Shown here one piece after another: positions 48,684-57,312 of a DNA stretch of 64,000 bases. The notes beneath the pieces were generated by a model that was not told where the DNA came from, made no database searches, and saw nothing but the letters and a program-made list of their open reading frames with translations. This DNA is from Penaeicola halotolerans (GTDB lineage: Bacteria > Bacteroidota > Bacteroidia > Cytophagales > Cyclobacteriaceae). A program made the position numbers and the translations under genes. Location: NCBI RefSeq assembly GCF_016464625.1, contig NZ_JAEAGO010000003.1:62001-126000 (forward strand), in the 5' to 3' direction. Within the stretch, counting starts at the first letter, position 1; each line of letters begins with the position of its first letter.

Positions 48684-50498
48684 ATGAAAAAAACACTTTT
48701 TCTACTAGCCATCGGTGGAACAGTTGCTTTCTCGGGATGCTCCCTTAAGCAAATGGTCAAAATGGCCAAGGATCAAGACCTTGCCGTTAACCCTAGTCCA
48801 CTAGAAGTGCACGCAGATACCGTTAAATTCGAAATGTCTGCCGTGTTGCCAACAAACATGCTGAAAAAAGGAAAGGTATATTCTATCAATACCTTCTATA
48901 CTTCAGGAGCGGATGAGGTAGCATTGCCTACTGCACTTTCTTTTTCAAGAGAAACTTATCCAAATCAATCTACAGAAGCCCCTTCTACTAGCGTTCAGCA
49001 AGCTTTCTTATACAAAGAAGGTATGAACCCTGGTGAACTTCAAGTTCAAGGTGTGGCCTCAAACCCTAAAAACGGTAAAGAGAGAAAGACAGACAGAATG
49101 ACTGTAGCTCCTGGCTTGATCACTACTTCTAAGCTTGTCATCGCTGATGGTGGTGCTGCTTACGGTGTAGGTGGTGAAGGTGGAAGCATGGCAGCTATCG
49201 CTGATCATGGTTACAACAACCAAGAAGAATTGATCCCAACAAACGTTGAGTTCTTCTTCGAGCAAGGAAGATCTACTTTAAGAAACTCTGAGAAGTCTTC
49301 TGAAAGAGGTAAGTTCTTAAGCGCTTTCGTAGCAGAGAAAAACGTAACAAGATCAGTAACGATCACTGGTACGCACTCTCCTGAAGGTTCTGAAAGAATC
49401 AACTCTAAACTATCTGAAGACAGAGCAGCTGTCATCGAGAAGTTCTACAGAGAGCAAATGGCCAAGTATGACTACAAAGGCGAAGCAGATGGTATCAACT
49501 TCATCTTGAAGCCAGTAGTTGACGATTGGACTGATTTCAAAAACGAACTAGCTTCTTATGATGGTATTAGTGCTTCTGAGAAGTCTGAAATCTTAAACAT
49601 CGTAAACGGTGCAGGTTCTTTTGACGAAAAAGAGAAGAACTTGAAGAAATTGTCTACTTACAAGACTATCTTCAGAGACATCTATCCTAAGCTAAGAACA
49701 GCTAAGACTGATATCTTGACAGTAAAAGAAAAGAAAACTGATGCTGAGATCTCTGCATTGGCTAAGCAAATCGTAAGCGGTCAGACTAACGCTGATGCTC
49801 TTTCTGCTGAAGAAATGGCTTACGCTGCTACTTTGACTCCTGACTTGAAGGAGAAAGCTGATATCTATGCAGCACTTGTGAAGAAGACTGACAGCTGGGT
49901 AGCGCACAACAACCTTGGTGCAACTCACCTAGAGATGGCACTTAGAGGCATGGATGCTACAGCTAACCTATCTAAGGCAGCTACACACTTCGAAACAGCT
50001 AACAGAAAGAAAGCTAACGCTGAATCTACTAACAATCTTGGTGTAGTTTACTTACTACAAGGCAACGCTACGAAGGCTTACGCTACATTGAACAGTGTGG
50101 CTTCTATGAATCCTTCTGCTAGCACAATGAGATCTAATGCAGCTGCTAAAGGTGTAGTAGAGATCATGCTAGGTAAATATGATGCAGCAGTAGCTTCATT
50201 GTCTAAAGCTGACGAAACTTCTGTAAACCTATTCAACAAAGGTCTTGCGCAACTATTGAAGAAAGATTTCCAAAATGCATCTACTTCATTCAATGAAGCA
50301 GCTAGCAAAAACAGCAAATTAGCTATCGCTCACTACGGTGCAGCCATCGCTTCTGCTAGATTAAATCAAGAGAGCAAAGTATATGAGCACTTGACGAAAG
50401 CAGTAGCTGGTGATGCTAAATTGAAAGACAAAGCAGCTACAGACCTTGAGTTCAGAAACTACGCAAGTACTGACGGATTCAAAGCCGCTATCAGATAA
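48684..50498 (+). CDS. OmpA-like and TPR-repeat outer-membrane lipoprotein
   Basis: The likely start is ATG 48684, giving a 604-aa protein with lipobox FSGC (Cys at ~18). A beta-rich region covers ~25-180. An OmpA-C-like peptidoglycan-binding domain follows (PTNVEFFFEQGRSTLRNSEK, TGTHSPEGSERINSKLSEDRA), and then tetratricopeptide repeats to the end (WVAHNNLGATHLEMALRG, ESTNNLGVVYLLQGN, AIAHYGAAIASARLN). It probably tethers outer membrane to peptidoglycan and scaffolds a complex. Its use of a few preferred codons (for example GCT, TCT, AAG, AAC) suggests high expression. A strong terminator follows. Confidence 0.82.
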   Translation: MKKTLFLLAIGGTVAFSGCSLKQMVKMAKDQDLAVNPSPLEVHADTVKFEMSAVLPTNMLKKGKVYSINTFYTSGADEVALPTALSFSRETYPNQSTEAPSTSVQQAFLYKEGMNPGELQVQGVASNPKNGKERKTDRMTVAPGLITTSKLVIADGGAAYGVGGEGGSMAAIADHGYNNQEELIPTNVEFFFEQGRSTLRNSEKSSERGKFLSAFVAEKNVTRSVTITGTHSPEGSERINSKLSEDRAAVIEKFYREQMAKYDYKGEADGINFILKPVVDDWTDFKNELASYDGISASEKSEILNIVNGAGSFDEKEKNLKKLSTYKTIFRDIYPKLRTAKTDILTVKEKKTDAEISALAKQIVSGQTNADALSAEEMAYAATLTPDLKEKADIYAALVKKTDSWVAHNNLGATHLEMALRGMDATANLSKAATHFETANRKKANAESTNNLGVVYLLQGNATKAYATLNSVASMNPSASTMRSNAAAKGVVEIMLGKYDAAVASLSKADETSVNLFNKGLAQLLKKDFQNASTSFNEAASKNSKLAIAHYGAAIASARLNQESKVYEHLTKAVAGDAKLKDKAATDLEFRNYASTDGFKAAIR

Positions 50499-50524
50499 TA
50501 CACAGAGATTTTATCTCTTACACT

Positions 50525-50556
50525 AGAAGGAGTGATTCACGTCACTCCTTCTTTGC
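50525..50556 (+). terminator. Intrinsic terminator after the OmpA/TPR gene
   Basis: AGAAGGAGTGA / TCACTCCTTCT, 11-bp perfect stem, followed by TTT. Confidence 0.88.
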
Positions 50557-50674
50557 GTTTATACCCCTCCCCACTCGTCAAAAATCAGCGTTAAATCCCC
50601 TATCAAAGCCAAAATATCTTTGGTAATTGAAGCCGATCTTCCTATTTTTACGCTTCCTTAAAAAGACCTTTCCA

Positions 50675-51655
50675 ATGAGAGAAATACAATTTAGAGAAGC
50701 TTTGAGAGAAGCGATGTCAGAAGAGATGAGACGCGATGAGCGTGTTTTTTTGATGGGAGAAGAAGTAGCCGAGTACAACGGTGCTTATAAAGTGAGCCAA
50801 GGCATGCTAGACGAGTTTGGTCCTAAGCGTGTGATTGACACCCCTATCGCTGAGCTAGGATTCGCTGGTATCGGTGTAGGTGCTGCTGTCAATGGCCTCC
50901 GTCCGATCATCGAGTTCATGACTTTCAACTTCTCTCTTGTAGCGATAGATCAGATCATCAACTCAGCAGCCAAGATGCTCTCTATGTCTGCTGGACAGTA
51001 CGGTGCCCCGATGGTATTTAGAGGACCAACAGGTAATGCAGGTCAACTAGGTGCACAGCACTCACAGAACTTCGAAAACTGGTATGCCAATACACCTGGG
51101 CTCAAAGTAGTCGTGCCTTCTAATCCTTATGATGCCAAAGGACTCCTCAAAGCCAGTATCCGTGATGAGGATCCTGTGATCTTCATGGAATCAGAACTCA
51201 TGTATGGAGACAAAGGCGAAGTACCTGAGGGAGAATACCTCCTACCACTCGGACAAGCACATATCGTCAAAGAAGGGACTGATGTGACGTTGATATCTTT
51301 TGGTAAAATGATGAAGATCGCCCTAGAAGCTGCTGAAGAAATGGCCAAAGAAGGCGTCAGCTGTGAAGTGATCGACTTGAGAACTGTTCGTCCGATCGAC
51401 TACAAAACAGTGCTCAATTCCGTAAAGAAAACCAACAGAGCCGTGATCGTAGAAGAAGCTTGGCCACTTGCCTCGATCTCTACAGACCTCGCTTTCAACA
51501 TCCAAAGACATGCCTTTGACTACCTAGATGCACCAGTCTTGAGAGTCAACTCCATGGACGTTTCGCTTTCTTATGCGCCTACCCTCATCGAGGCTACGCT
51601 GCCTAGTGTGAAGCGTACGATCGAGGCGATCAACAAAGTAACTTACAGAGCTTAA
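50675..51655 (+). CDS. pdhB: Pyruvate dehydrogenase E1 component, beta subunit
   Basis: The start at ATG 50675 (MREIQFREALREAMSEEMRR) gives a 326-aa protein, the usual length. Motifs are FLMGEEVAEYNGAYKVSQGM, VIDTPIAELGFAGIGVGAA, EFMTFNF, GPTGNAGQLGAQHSQ with the E1-beta His, and VPSNPYDAKGLL. It forms the alpha2-beta2 E1 that decarboxylates pyruvate using thiamine diphosphate. The alpha subunit and E2 are not adjacent. A branched-chain 2-oxoacid dehydrogenase role is less likely given these motifs. It forms a single-gene unit. Confidence 0.93.
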   Translation: MREIQFREALREAMSEEMRRDERVFLMGEEVAEYNGAYKVSQGMLDEFGPKRVIDTPIAELGFAGIGVGAAVNGLRPIIEFMTFNFSLVAIDQIINSAAKMLSMSAGQYGAPMVFRGPTGNAGQLGAQHSQNFENWYANTPGLKVVVPSNPYDAKGLLKASIRDEDPVIFMESELMYGDKGEVPEGEYLLPLGQAHIVKEGTDVTLISFGKMMKIALEAAEEMAKEGVSCEVIDLRTVRPIDYKTVLNSVKKTNRAVIVEEAWPLASISTDLAFNIQRHAFDYLDAPVLRVNSMDVSLSYAPTLIEATLPSVKRTIEAINKVTYRA

Positions 51656-51673
51656 AACACTTAGCATCTACAG

Positions 51674-51703
51674 AAAGGAACTCAAAGGGTTCCTTTTTTT
51701 ATT
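51674..51703 (+). terminator. Intrinsic terminator after pdhB
   Basis: AAAGGAAC / GTTCCTTT stem with T run. Confidence 0.85.
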
Positions 51704-51934
51704 TTTTACACAAACTGACGGCCTAAACACCTGAGAAATTCTAAAAATCTGAGTATCAACTGCGCTTTTGAGGTCATTAATTGTTTTTCGATATTTTCAT
51801 ACACAGAAAAACTACATTAAAAACTATTATATTGTTTTTAAGTAAATATTATATATTTTATTTTGATTTCTTTCTTTTTTGTCTTGCAGATGATTGGATT
51901 ATTTTTTTACTTCACATCAAATAGACAGGGGTAT

Positions 51935-52546
51935 ATGAAAAAAATCTACGCACTAACACTGGGAGTACTAGTAGTATTAGCTACTTGGGGATGTGAACCA
52001 AAGGGCGAGCAAGTGATTCAAGCATCACTGAGTGCTTATATCGACTCCTACAACATGCGCAATCCAGAAGAATGGATCAACATCGTCCATCCGCTTTGCT
52101 ATGATGGTAGAGCAACTGCGCTCATGACCTATTATGAAAACAAGCCAAAGTCACTACAATATGAGCAAGCTAAACTCGTCAAGAGAAGTGGCTTCGTCAG
52201 TCATGGAGATACGCTCATTACTTTACTCAAGGTAAAGATCAGGGCTTATGAAGATACCGAAAACCAAAACATCTATCAATTAGCTACTTCCCTACGCACC
52301 CACAAGGTGAGTTATGGAGAGCGCAATGTGACTTATGCCAAAGAAGAAGCACGCGTCTGGATAGAAAGCCTCGTTCCTTTCCTAGCCATCTCTGAGGATG
52401 CAGGCAACTCTTGGAAGCTAGTGCCAGACCTTAAAGAAGAGCTGCTACAAAACATCCCGCTCAATGCTGGCGTGAGGTACAAACTCAACGAGTTTTACCA
52501 ACAAGAATTTAACCACCAACTGTATAAACAAACGGCCGGCTTATAA
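51935..52546 (+). CDS. Hypothetical lipoprotein
   Basis: The likely start is ATG 51935 (MKKIYALTLGVLVVLATWGCEP), with lipobox ATWGC and Cys at 20; the frame is open 24 codons earlier but that part is AT-rich promoter-like sequence. The mature ~180 residues (AYIDSYNMRNPEEWINIVHP then LCYDGRATALMTYYE) look like an alpha+beta NTF2/SnoaL-like fold (a helix pair followed by curved strands), but I do not recognise the family. It forms a single-gene unit with a terminator. Confidence 0.65.
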   Translation: MKKIYALTLGVLVVLATWGCEPKGEQVIQASLSAYIDSYNMRNPEEWINIVHPLCYDGRATALMTYYENKPKSLQYEQAKLVKRSGFVSHGDTLITLLKVKIRAYEDTENQNIYQLATSLRTHKVSYGERNVTYAKEEARVWIESLVPFLAISEDAGNSWKLVPDLKEELLQNIPLNAGVRYKLNEFYQQEFNHQLYKQTAGL

Positions 52547-52567
52547 GCCCATTTTTTAACCTGATGA

Positions 52568-52603
52568 AACCGCTGTCTTTTCGGAGATAGCGGTTTTTTT
52601 TAT
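52568..52603 (+). terminator. Intrinsic terminator
   Basis: AACCGCTGTCT / AGATAGCGGTT stem (one G-T pair), eight-T run. Confidence 0.9.
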
Positions 52604-52671
52604 GCCCTAGTCTACAAACTTTCTGCTCGCCAAACTAGTTATATGTACCTACACGTAAATTAACCAAATCT

Positions 52672-53469
52672 ATGAAAACGATCAAAAAACTCACTTTTGC
52701 CCTAGCGCTCGTGCTTATGGCATTTGCTGCTCAGGCACAGAAGAAAATCATCAAACAAGACGTGACCTATACAGATGCTAACGGTACCAACCTCATCGGT
52801 TACCTAGCTTACCCTGAAGGCGCTAAAAATAACCCAGCCGTACTCGTAGTACACGAGTGGTGGGGACTCAATGACTATGTAAAGATGCGTGCAGACCAAT
52901 TAGCTGAACTAGGCTATGTGGCTATGGCTGTCGACATGTATGGAGACAGAGCACAGGCAGACAACCCTCAGCTAGCTTCTGAGCTATCTGGTAAAATCTA
53001 TGCAGACCCTACCCTACTCAAAGCAAGATTTGATGCAGGACTAGCCAAAGTAAAGACCCTAGACTTTGTGAATAAGGACAAAGTAGCTGCTATGGGCTAC
53101 TGCTTCGGTGGATCAGTCGTGATCAATGCCGCCAAGCTAGGCGCAGATGTAGACGGTGTGGTCAGCTTCCATGGCAACCTAGCCGGTGCACCAGCTGACA
53201 AAGACCTCTTGAAAGCCAAAGTATTGGTGCTGCATGGCAAAGACGATCAGTTCGTCAGTGCAGAAGAGATCAGCACTTTCAGAACGGGAATGGATGGCAT
53301 CCAAGCAGACTACGAGTTCATCGAGTATGACAATGCCACTCATGCCTTCACAAATCCTAATTCTACGGCTACAGGAGAGAAATTCAGCATTCCGATCGCC
53401 TACAACGAGAAAGCAGACAAAGCCTCATGGAAAGAAATGAAAGGCTTCTTCAAAGAGCTTTTCAAATAA
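52672..53469 (+). CDS. Dienelactone-hydrolase-family protein, exported
   Basis: This 265-aa protein has a Sec signal peptide (cleavage after QAQ ~23) and a DLH domain. The catalytic triad is Cys in GYCFGGSV, Asp in LVLHGKDDQFV and His in YDNATHAFTNP. The family motif VVHEWWGLNDYVK carries the Glu that restrains the Cys nucleophile. Natural substrates of such exported DLH proteins are unknown. The carbon-skeleton reaction of true dienelactone hydrolase is unlikely in the periplasm. It forms a single-gene unit with a terminator. Confidence 0.88.
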   Translation: MKTIKKLTFALALVLMAFAAQAQKKIIKQDVTYTDANGTNLIGYLAYPEGAKNNPAVLVVHEWWGLNDYVKMRADQLAELGYVAMAVDMYGDRAQADNPQLASELSGKIYADPTLLKARFDAGLAKVKTLDFVNKDKVAAMGYCFGGSVVINAAKLGADVDGVVSFHGNLAGAPADKDLLKAKVLVLHGKDDQFVSAEEISTFRTGMDGIQADYEFIEYDNATHAFTNPNSTATGEKFSIPIAYNEKADKASWKEMKGFFKELFK

Positions 53470-53490
53470 AGGAGGATAAACCCAAAGATA

Positions 53491-53519
53491 AAGGCAAGCC
53501 GCACGGTTTGCCTTTTTTT
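53491..53519 (+). terminator. Intrinsic terminator after the DLH gene
   Basis: AAGGCAAGCC / GGTTTGCCTT stem (one G-T pair), GCAC loop and T run. Confidence 0.9.
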
Positions 53520-53622
53520 ATGCTATCTGATCGTATTGATGACCCCAAAGTGTGTCACACCACGCCTCTGTCCAAAAGCCACGAATGCACGAATTGATCC
53601 CTACATAGATTGTTACCCATGT

Positions 53623-53646
53623 AGAGACGCGATTTATCGCGTCTCT
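53623..53646. repeat. Dispersed palindrome, GAGACGCGA type, copy 1
   Basis: AGAGACGCGA / TCGCGTCTCT, 10-bp perfect stem with TTTA loop. A related palindrome occurs at 60967-60991, so it is a dispersed element and not just a terminator. Confidence 0.75.
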
Positions 53647-53893
53647 TGTATGCATGTGTAATCAGCCAATCGTATTTACCTCCTGAAGGGAGGGAATATA
53701 TCCATAGCATCACGCTGCCAGTTTACCGTCATCCTACCAAAAGTGGTAGGCAGGGGCGAGCCTCAAGCGAAGCCATCCATGAACCCGCCTGCCTCCCGCA
53801 GGTCTGCCTCACGAAGGGAGAGATCTCAGTGTAGAAAGGCTACTGCCCTCCACTTATTCATTGGTCGCAGAAGGTATCGGTTGAGACGATAAA

Positions 53894-53976
53894 GCCCTGA
53901 AAGGGCGTAATAAACTAGCACAGGGTGAAGCCCTGTGTTTAAAAAGATGGATTTCCTATGAGCGCTGAAGGTGCGA
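53894..53976. repeat. Three hairpins with GAA loops
   Basis: GCCCT-GAA-AGGGC (53894-53906), CACAGGG(T)-GAA-(G)CCCTGTG (53919-53937) and an imperfect GCGCT-GAA-GGTGC (about 53962-53974) follow one another at ~25-45 bp steps. The shared GAA loop marks them as one palindromic repeat unit, REP-like in character. Confidence 0.55.
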
Positions 53977-54188
53977 AACAATCACTTCCTCCTACTAAAA
54001 CACGAGCCTATTGATTGACTAAACATAAACCACTAAAACCGTTAGACTCCCATGACCACCTCCCCCCTTCTAATCATTTCAACCATTTCATCAATAGCAT
54101 CCAACATAAAAAACCAACACCTCAAAGAACGCTCAATCGATCATCTGAAAAGCAAGATCAAAAATCACAAAATAGGACGCAAGTGAGA

Positions 54189-54270
54189 TGGCGTGTTTGG
54201 CGCGTTTGGCGTGTTTGGCGCGTTTGGCGCAAATCTACACTTTTGGCGTATTTGGCGCATATGTCGCATG
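54189..54270 (-). repeat. 9-bp repeat array, left copy (minus orientation)
   Basis: On the minus strand, units of the form CGCCAAACG or CGCCAAACA recur every 9 bp, with variants CGCCAAAAG, TGTAGATTT and GCGACATAT. The same kind of array, with the same CGC.AAAAG-TGTA sub-pattern, is present on the plus strand at 59564-59726. Spacers are absent, so this is not a CRISPR. Confidence 0.75.
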
Positions 54271-54520
54271 ATATAGGGGTATTTTGACCCTCTAAGGCAG
54301 TATAACCCTCCTTTAGGTAGAGGATAATACGGGGATAACCCCGAGGAAACCCCTATAAAACGAGAGGATTCATCTAAAATAATACTACGAATTCCCTCTT
54401 TTATCTAAAATGAAATGGCAAGATCCCTTGACTCAATACGCCTTTTCTCAGACACCAATCGTCAAAATTTCATCCAGTTTGTAGGGACTTGGCTTGGTTT
54501 GTTTTATATTGATTTAAAAA

Positions 54521-54605
54521 TACTAACACTGACTGAAAATCAGTCTTAGTTACCTTATAGTAGCTAAATGCACCTTATGGTGTATTTAGCGAATTGTTAT
54601 AGGCT
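54521..54605 (+). other. attC-like site A, before the lycopene cyclase gene
   Basis: The segment starts with CTAAC and ends with GTTATAGGCT (54596-54605). Between them are two stems, GACTGA-AAA-TCAGTC (54531-54545) and a 12-bp stem GCTAAATGCACC / GGTGTATTTAGC (54563-54590). The terminal GTTATAGGCT is repeated in inverse at 55856-55865, just beyond the lycopene cyclase gene. Confidence 0.5.
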
Positions 54606-54635
54606 ATGTTAAAGAACGACTCAATCAAAAGATGA

Positions 54636-55787
54636 ATGAATAAAACTTATGATTACATAATTGCAGGTGGTGGTCTAGCAGGACTAACCTTACTTTATTA
54701 CATACTCGAGGAACCAACCTTAAAAAATAAAAGAATTCTAGTTATTGATAGCGCCAGGAAAGATAATAACGACAGGACTTGGTGCTTTTGGGAAAAAGAA
54801 AAAGAATTTTACGAACACTTAGTCAGTGCCAGATGGAATAAACTTAAGTTTGAGTCCCCATCATTAAATCGAATTTTTGAACTTGAAAAATATGAGTATA
54901 AATTAATTAAGTCTATTGACTACTACAATTTTATTATAAATAAAGCCATAGATAATAATGTTGAATTCAAAATAGAAACTATAAAAGCAATTTATGATAT
55001 AGATAGCTTGGTACGTGTTGAAACTGAATTGGGAGAATATAATTCGACATATGTTTTTAACTCAACTAATTTATATACTCCAATTATGTCCAAAAAAGAT
55101 ACTTTGCTACAACATTTTGAAGGTTGGTTTATAAAGTTAGATAACAATCATTTTGATAAGAGTATTGGTACCTTAATGGATTTTACTCTACCACAAGATA
55201 ATGGAGTTACATTTATGTATGTACTACCTACTCAATCTGATGAAGCTTTAGTTGAATATACTTTATTCAGTGAGAGTTTATTAGATAGAGACGATTACGC
55301 TTTTCAATTAAAAGAATATATTAAGGAGAAATTGTTTATTGAGAAATACAAAATCATCCACAAAGAATTTGGCGTAATCCCTATGACTAAAGTTAAATTT
55401 CATTCCAACCAAAAAAAGGAATCAAATATTATAAATATTGGAACAACTGGAGGCTACACCAAAGCTAGCACAGGATACACATTTAGATCTGTACATAAGA
55501 AAATTAAGAAAATAGCAAATAAATTAATTGAAAATGAAAAGCCAATTTTGACCCATACTTTTAGAGAAAAGATGTTTCGCTGGTACGATTTAACATTGCT
55601 TGACGTTTTGATTGAAAAAAAATATAGTGGAGAAAAAATCTTTACAAACTTATTCAAAAAAAATAATCCAGAGATAGTTTTAGCATTTTTAGCTGATGAA
55701 AGCACACACTTAGATGAATTTAGAATTAGAAATAGTGTCCCCCTTGCACCATTTATATCATCTGGTCTTAAGCAACTGTTGAAGTAA
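54636..55787 (+). CDS. crtY: Lycopene cyclase, CrtY type
   Basis: This 383-aa FAD/NAD(P)-dependent cyclase has the Rossmann motif YIIAGGGLAGLTLLYYIL at the N-terminus, RTWCFWE at 48-54, LLQHFEGWFIKL around 160, GVIPMTK around 247 and IGTTGGYTKASTGYTF around 270. These are the landmarks of bacterial CrtY, which forms beta-ionone rings of beta-carotene. It is strikingly AT-rich compared with the core genes around it. No other carotenoid gene (crtE, crtB, crtI) is nearby. It lies between attC-like sites A and B, bounded by a 10-bp inverted repeat. Acquired DNA is likely. Confidence 0.88.
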   Translation: MNKTYDYIIAGGGLAGLTLLYYILEEPTLKNKRILVIDSARKDNNDRTWCFWEKEKEFYEHLVSARWNKLKFESPSLNRIFELEKYEYKLIKSIDYYNFIINKAIDNNVEFKIETIKAIYDIDSLVRVETELGEYNSTYVFNSTNLYTPIMSKKDTLLQHFEGWFIKLDNNHFDKSIGTLMDFTLPQDNGVTFMYVLPTQSDEALVEYTLFSESLLDRDDYAFQLKEYIKEKLFIEKYKIIHKEFGVIPMTKVKFHSNQKKESNIINIGTTGGYTKASTGYTFRSVHKKIKKIANKLIENEKPILTHTFREKMFRWYDLTLLDVLIEKKYSGEKIFTNLFKKNNPEIVLAFLADESTHLDEFRIRNSVPLAPFISSGLKQLLK

Positions 55788-55855
55788 TAAAGTATCATAG
55801 ACATATAAATTAATAAATCTTTTAATGTATAGAAATATGATCGGAAAAGAAACAC

Positions 55856-55998
55856 AGCCTATAACAGCACCTACAAAAAATTGGCAGTTCACTGGTTAAA
55901 TGAAGCTTTGTGCTACGAATTAAGTTCAGTGGTGGTTGACACTTTTGTGCTCCTAAACCCGCCCGAACGCAAAGCCCGAAAAGGTTAGTGGCAATACT
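55856..55998 (+). other. attC-like site B, between lycopene cyclase and SIR2 genes
   Basis: The ~130-bp spacer begins AGCCTATAACAGC (55856-55868), the inverse of GTTATAGGCT at 54596-54605, and ends GTTAGTGGCAATACT (55984-55998), the inverse (13 of 15) of 57161-57175. The length and TAACAGC...GTTAG ends resemble the long, VCR-type attC sites of chromosomal integrons. No coding frame is credible inside. Confidence 0.55.
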
Positions 55999-56019
55999 AC
56001 GAATAATAAAGACAATAAA

Positions 56020-57174
56020 ATGACTCAAAAAACTGTATACATATTAGGAGCAGGATTTTCAATGAATGCAGGTGCACCTTCACAAGGACAACTAATTAAA
56101 GAAATCTATAAACTCAAGACGACATACACTAAATCTTCTAAAGCCAAAGTTCAAGAATGGGTTGATAAATTTGATGATTTTTTAAAAAATAGTCTAATGG
56201 TTTCTGAAAATGAAATTAACAATTACACACTTGAAGATATTTATACACCATTAGACAAGTGTATTTCTGAGAACATTCCATTTCGACAGCATACACCTAA
56301 AAACCTATCAGAATTAAGAGACATATTTAATAGACTAATTGTTCTTGCTGTAAGAGGCTCAATAGAAAACAGCAATAAGAAAAAAGACTCTGTATATAAT
56401 TTTGCTAAACACTTGCTTGAATTGAGTAGAGAAAGGATAAAAAATGAAAAAACAGATAATGTATCAGTCATTACAACTAACTGGGACATTATGCTTGATA
56501 ATACTCTATACAGTTTAATGAGTAAAGAAACTAAACCGAAAAGTATTAAATTTTCTGGGGTTGTAGATTATTGTTGCTATATCAGCTCGCTCGACAAAAA
56601 TGATGACAGTATCAAACCAGGACTTTATGCAATTGGAAAAGGCAGATACAATACAAAAATTCTAAAACTACACGGTTCTTTAAACTGGATGCAATGCCCA
56701 AGATGCCAGAGACTTTACGTGAAGTTTTACCAGAAATGGAATGGAGGTTACATATTTGATAAAAAGTATTGCAGACATTGCGACTCTAACTTTGGCGCTA
56801 AACAAGAAGAAGCAAATCTATTAATGACAAATTTAATAATGCCGACCTTTCTAAAAAACCTAAATAACATACAGAACAAACTTATATGGCAAAATGCTGG
56901 AATAGAACTTTCAGAAGCTAGCAAAATAGTTTTCTTAGGTTATTCACTACCTCAGGCGGACTTTGAATTTAAACAGTTATTAAGTCGAATGATTAGAAGG
57001 GATGCGAAAATAGAAGCAGTACTTGTTGAAGATGACAACCCAGATAACTTGAAAGACAGTGACAGTTCAAAATATCAAACCGCAGGTTTTCGCTATCAAA
57101 ACTTTTTCAGTGGACGAGAAATCAAAATACATTATGACGGAGTTGAAACATACATTAAAAAGTACTGCCATTAA
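56020..57174 (+). CDS. SIR2-family protein with zinc-binding insert (candidate defence NADase)
   Basis: This 384-aa protein starts with the NAD-binding motif ILGAGFSMNAG (8-18). The SIR2 TTNWD motif is at 152-156, and LHGSLNW (217-223) contains the candidate catalytic His. A CxxC...CxxC zinc site (C226, C229, C251, C254) lies in the position where sirtuins carry their zinc module. IVFLGYSLPQADFEF closes the fold. SIR2-type proteins of bacterial defence islands degrade NAD in response to phage; deacetylase activity is less likely. No transmembrane segment is seen. It is AT-rich and is flanked by attC-like sites B and C. It precedes a GHKL-nuclease gene in the same orientation. Confidence 0.8.
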   Translation: MTQKTVYILGAGFSMNAGAPSQGQLIKEIYKLKTTYTKSSKAKVQEWVDKFDDFLKNSLMVSENEINNYTLEDIYTPLDKCISENIPFRQHTPKNLSELRDIFNRLIVLAVRGSIENSNKKKDSVYNFAKHLLELSRERIKNEKTDNVSVITTNWDIMLDNTLYSLMSKETKPKSIKFSGVVDYCCYISSLDKNDDSIKPGLYAIGKGRYNTKILKLHGSLNWMQCPRCQRLYVKFYQKWNGGYIFDKKYCRHCDSNFGAKQEEANLLMTNLIMPTFLKNLNNIQNKLIWQNAGIELSEASKIVFLGYSLPQADFEFKQLLSRMIRRDAKIEAVLVEDDNPDNLKDSDSSKYQTAGFRYQNFFSGREIKIHYDGVETYIKKYCH

Positions 57175-57300
57175 CAGCAAGGTGGAGTTCAATGCTTCTA
57201 TGAAAGTGAAGTACTAAATCAAAGTTCTGTACTTTTAATGTAGTTCAGTATTAAAAATCCCCACCTGGGTGTAGCTGCGACACATTGGGCGTCATGTTAA
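57161..57300 (+). other. attC-like site C, between SIR2 and GHKL-nuclease genes
   Basis: It begins AGTACTGCCATTAACAGC (57161-57178), which contains the SIR2 stop codon and is the inverse of GTTAGTGGCAATACT at 55984-55998. It ends CGTCATGTTAA (57290-57300). Internal AGGTGG (57182 region) and CCACCT can pair, and GAAGTAC with GTACTTT. The ~130-bp length and TAACAGC...GTTAA ends match site B. Confidence 0.5.
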
Positions 57301-57312
57301 AAAGATAACACA

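Larger units (their letters stand above)
53520..54635. repeat. Repeat-rich non-coding region left of the accessory island
   Basis: This 1.1-kb stretch has no credible gene. It holds a GTAGAGACG-type palindrome (53623-53646), three small GAA-loop hairpins (53894-53976), GGCAGGC/GCCTGCC-rich degenerate repeats (about 53680-53830), a 9-bp repeat array (54189-54270) and an attC-like site (54521-54605). The open frames crossing it are products of repeats. Confidence 0.7.

Noticed and set aside
53646-53834. 62-aa plus-strand frame
   Set aside because: It runs through GGCAGGC-type degenerate repeats with no recognisable protein features.
54189-54270. CRISPR array
   Set aside because: Units are only 9 bp and directly tandem, with no unique spacers and no cas genes in the window.
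54015-54287. 90-aa plus-strand frame with RVWRVWRVWR repeats
   Set aside because: It crosses the left 9-bp array; the repeat peptide is an artefact of the array.
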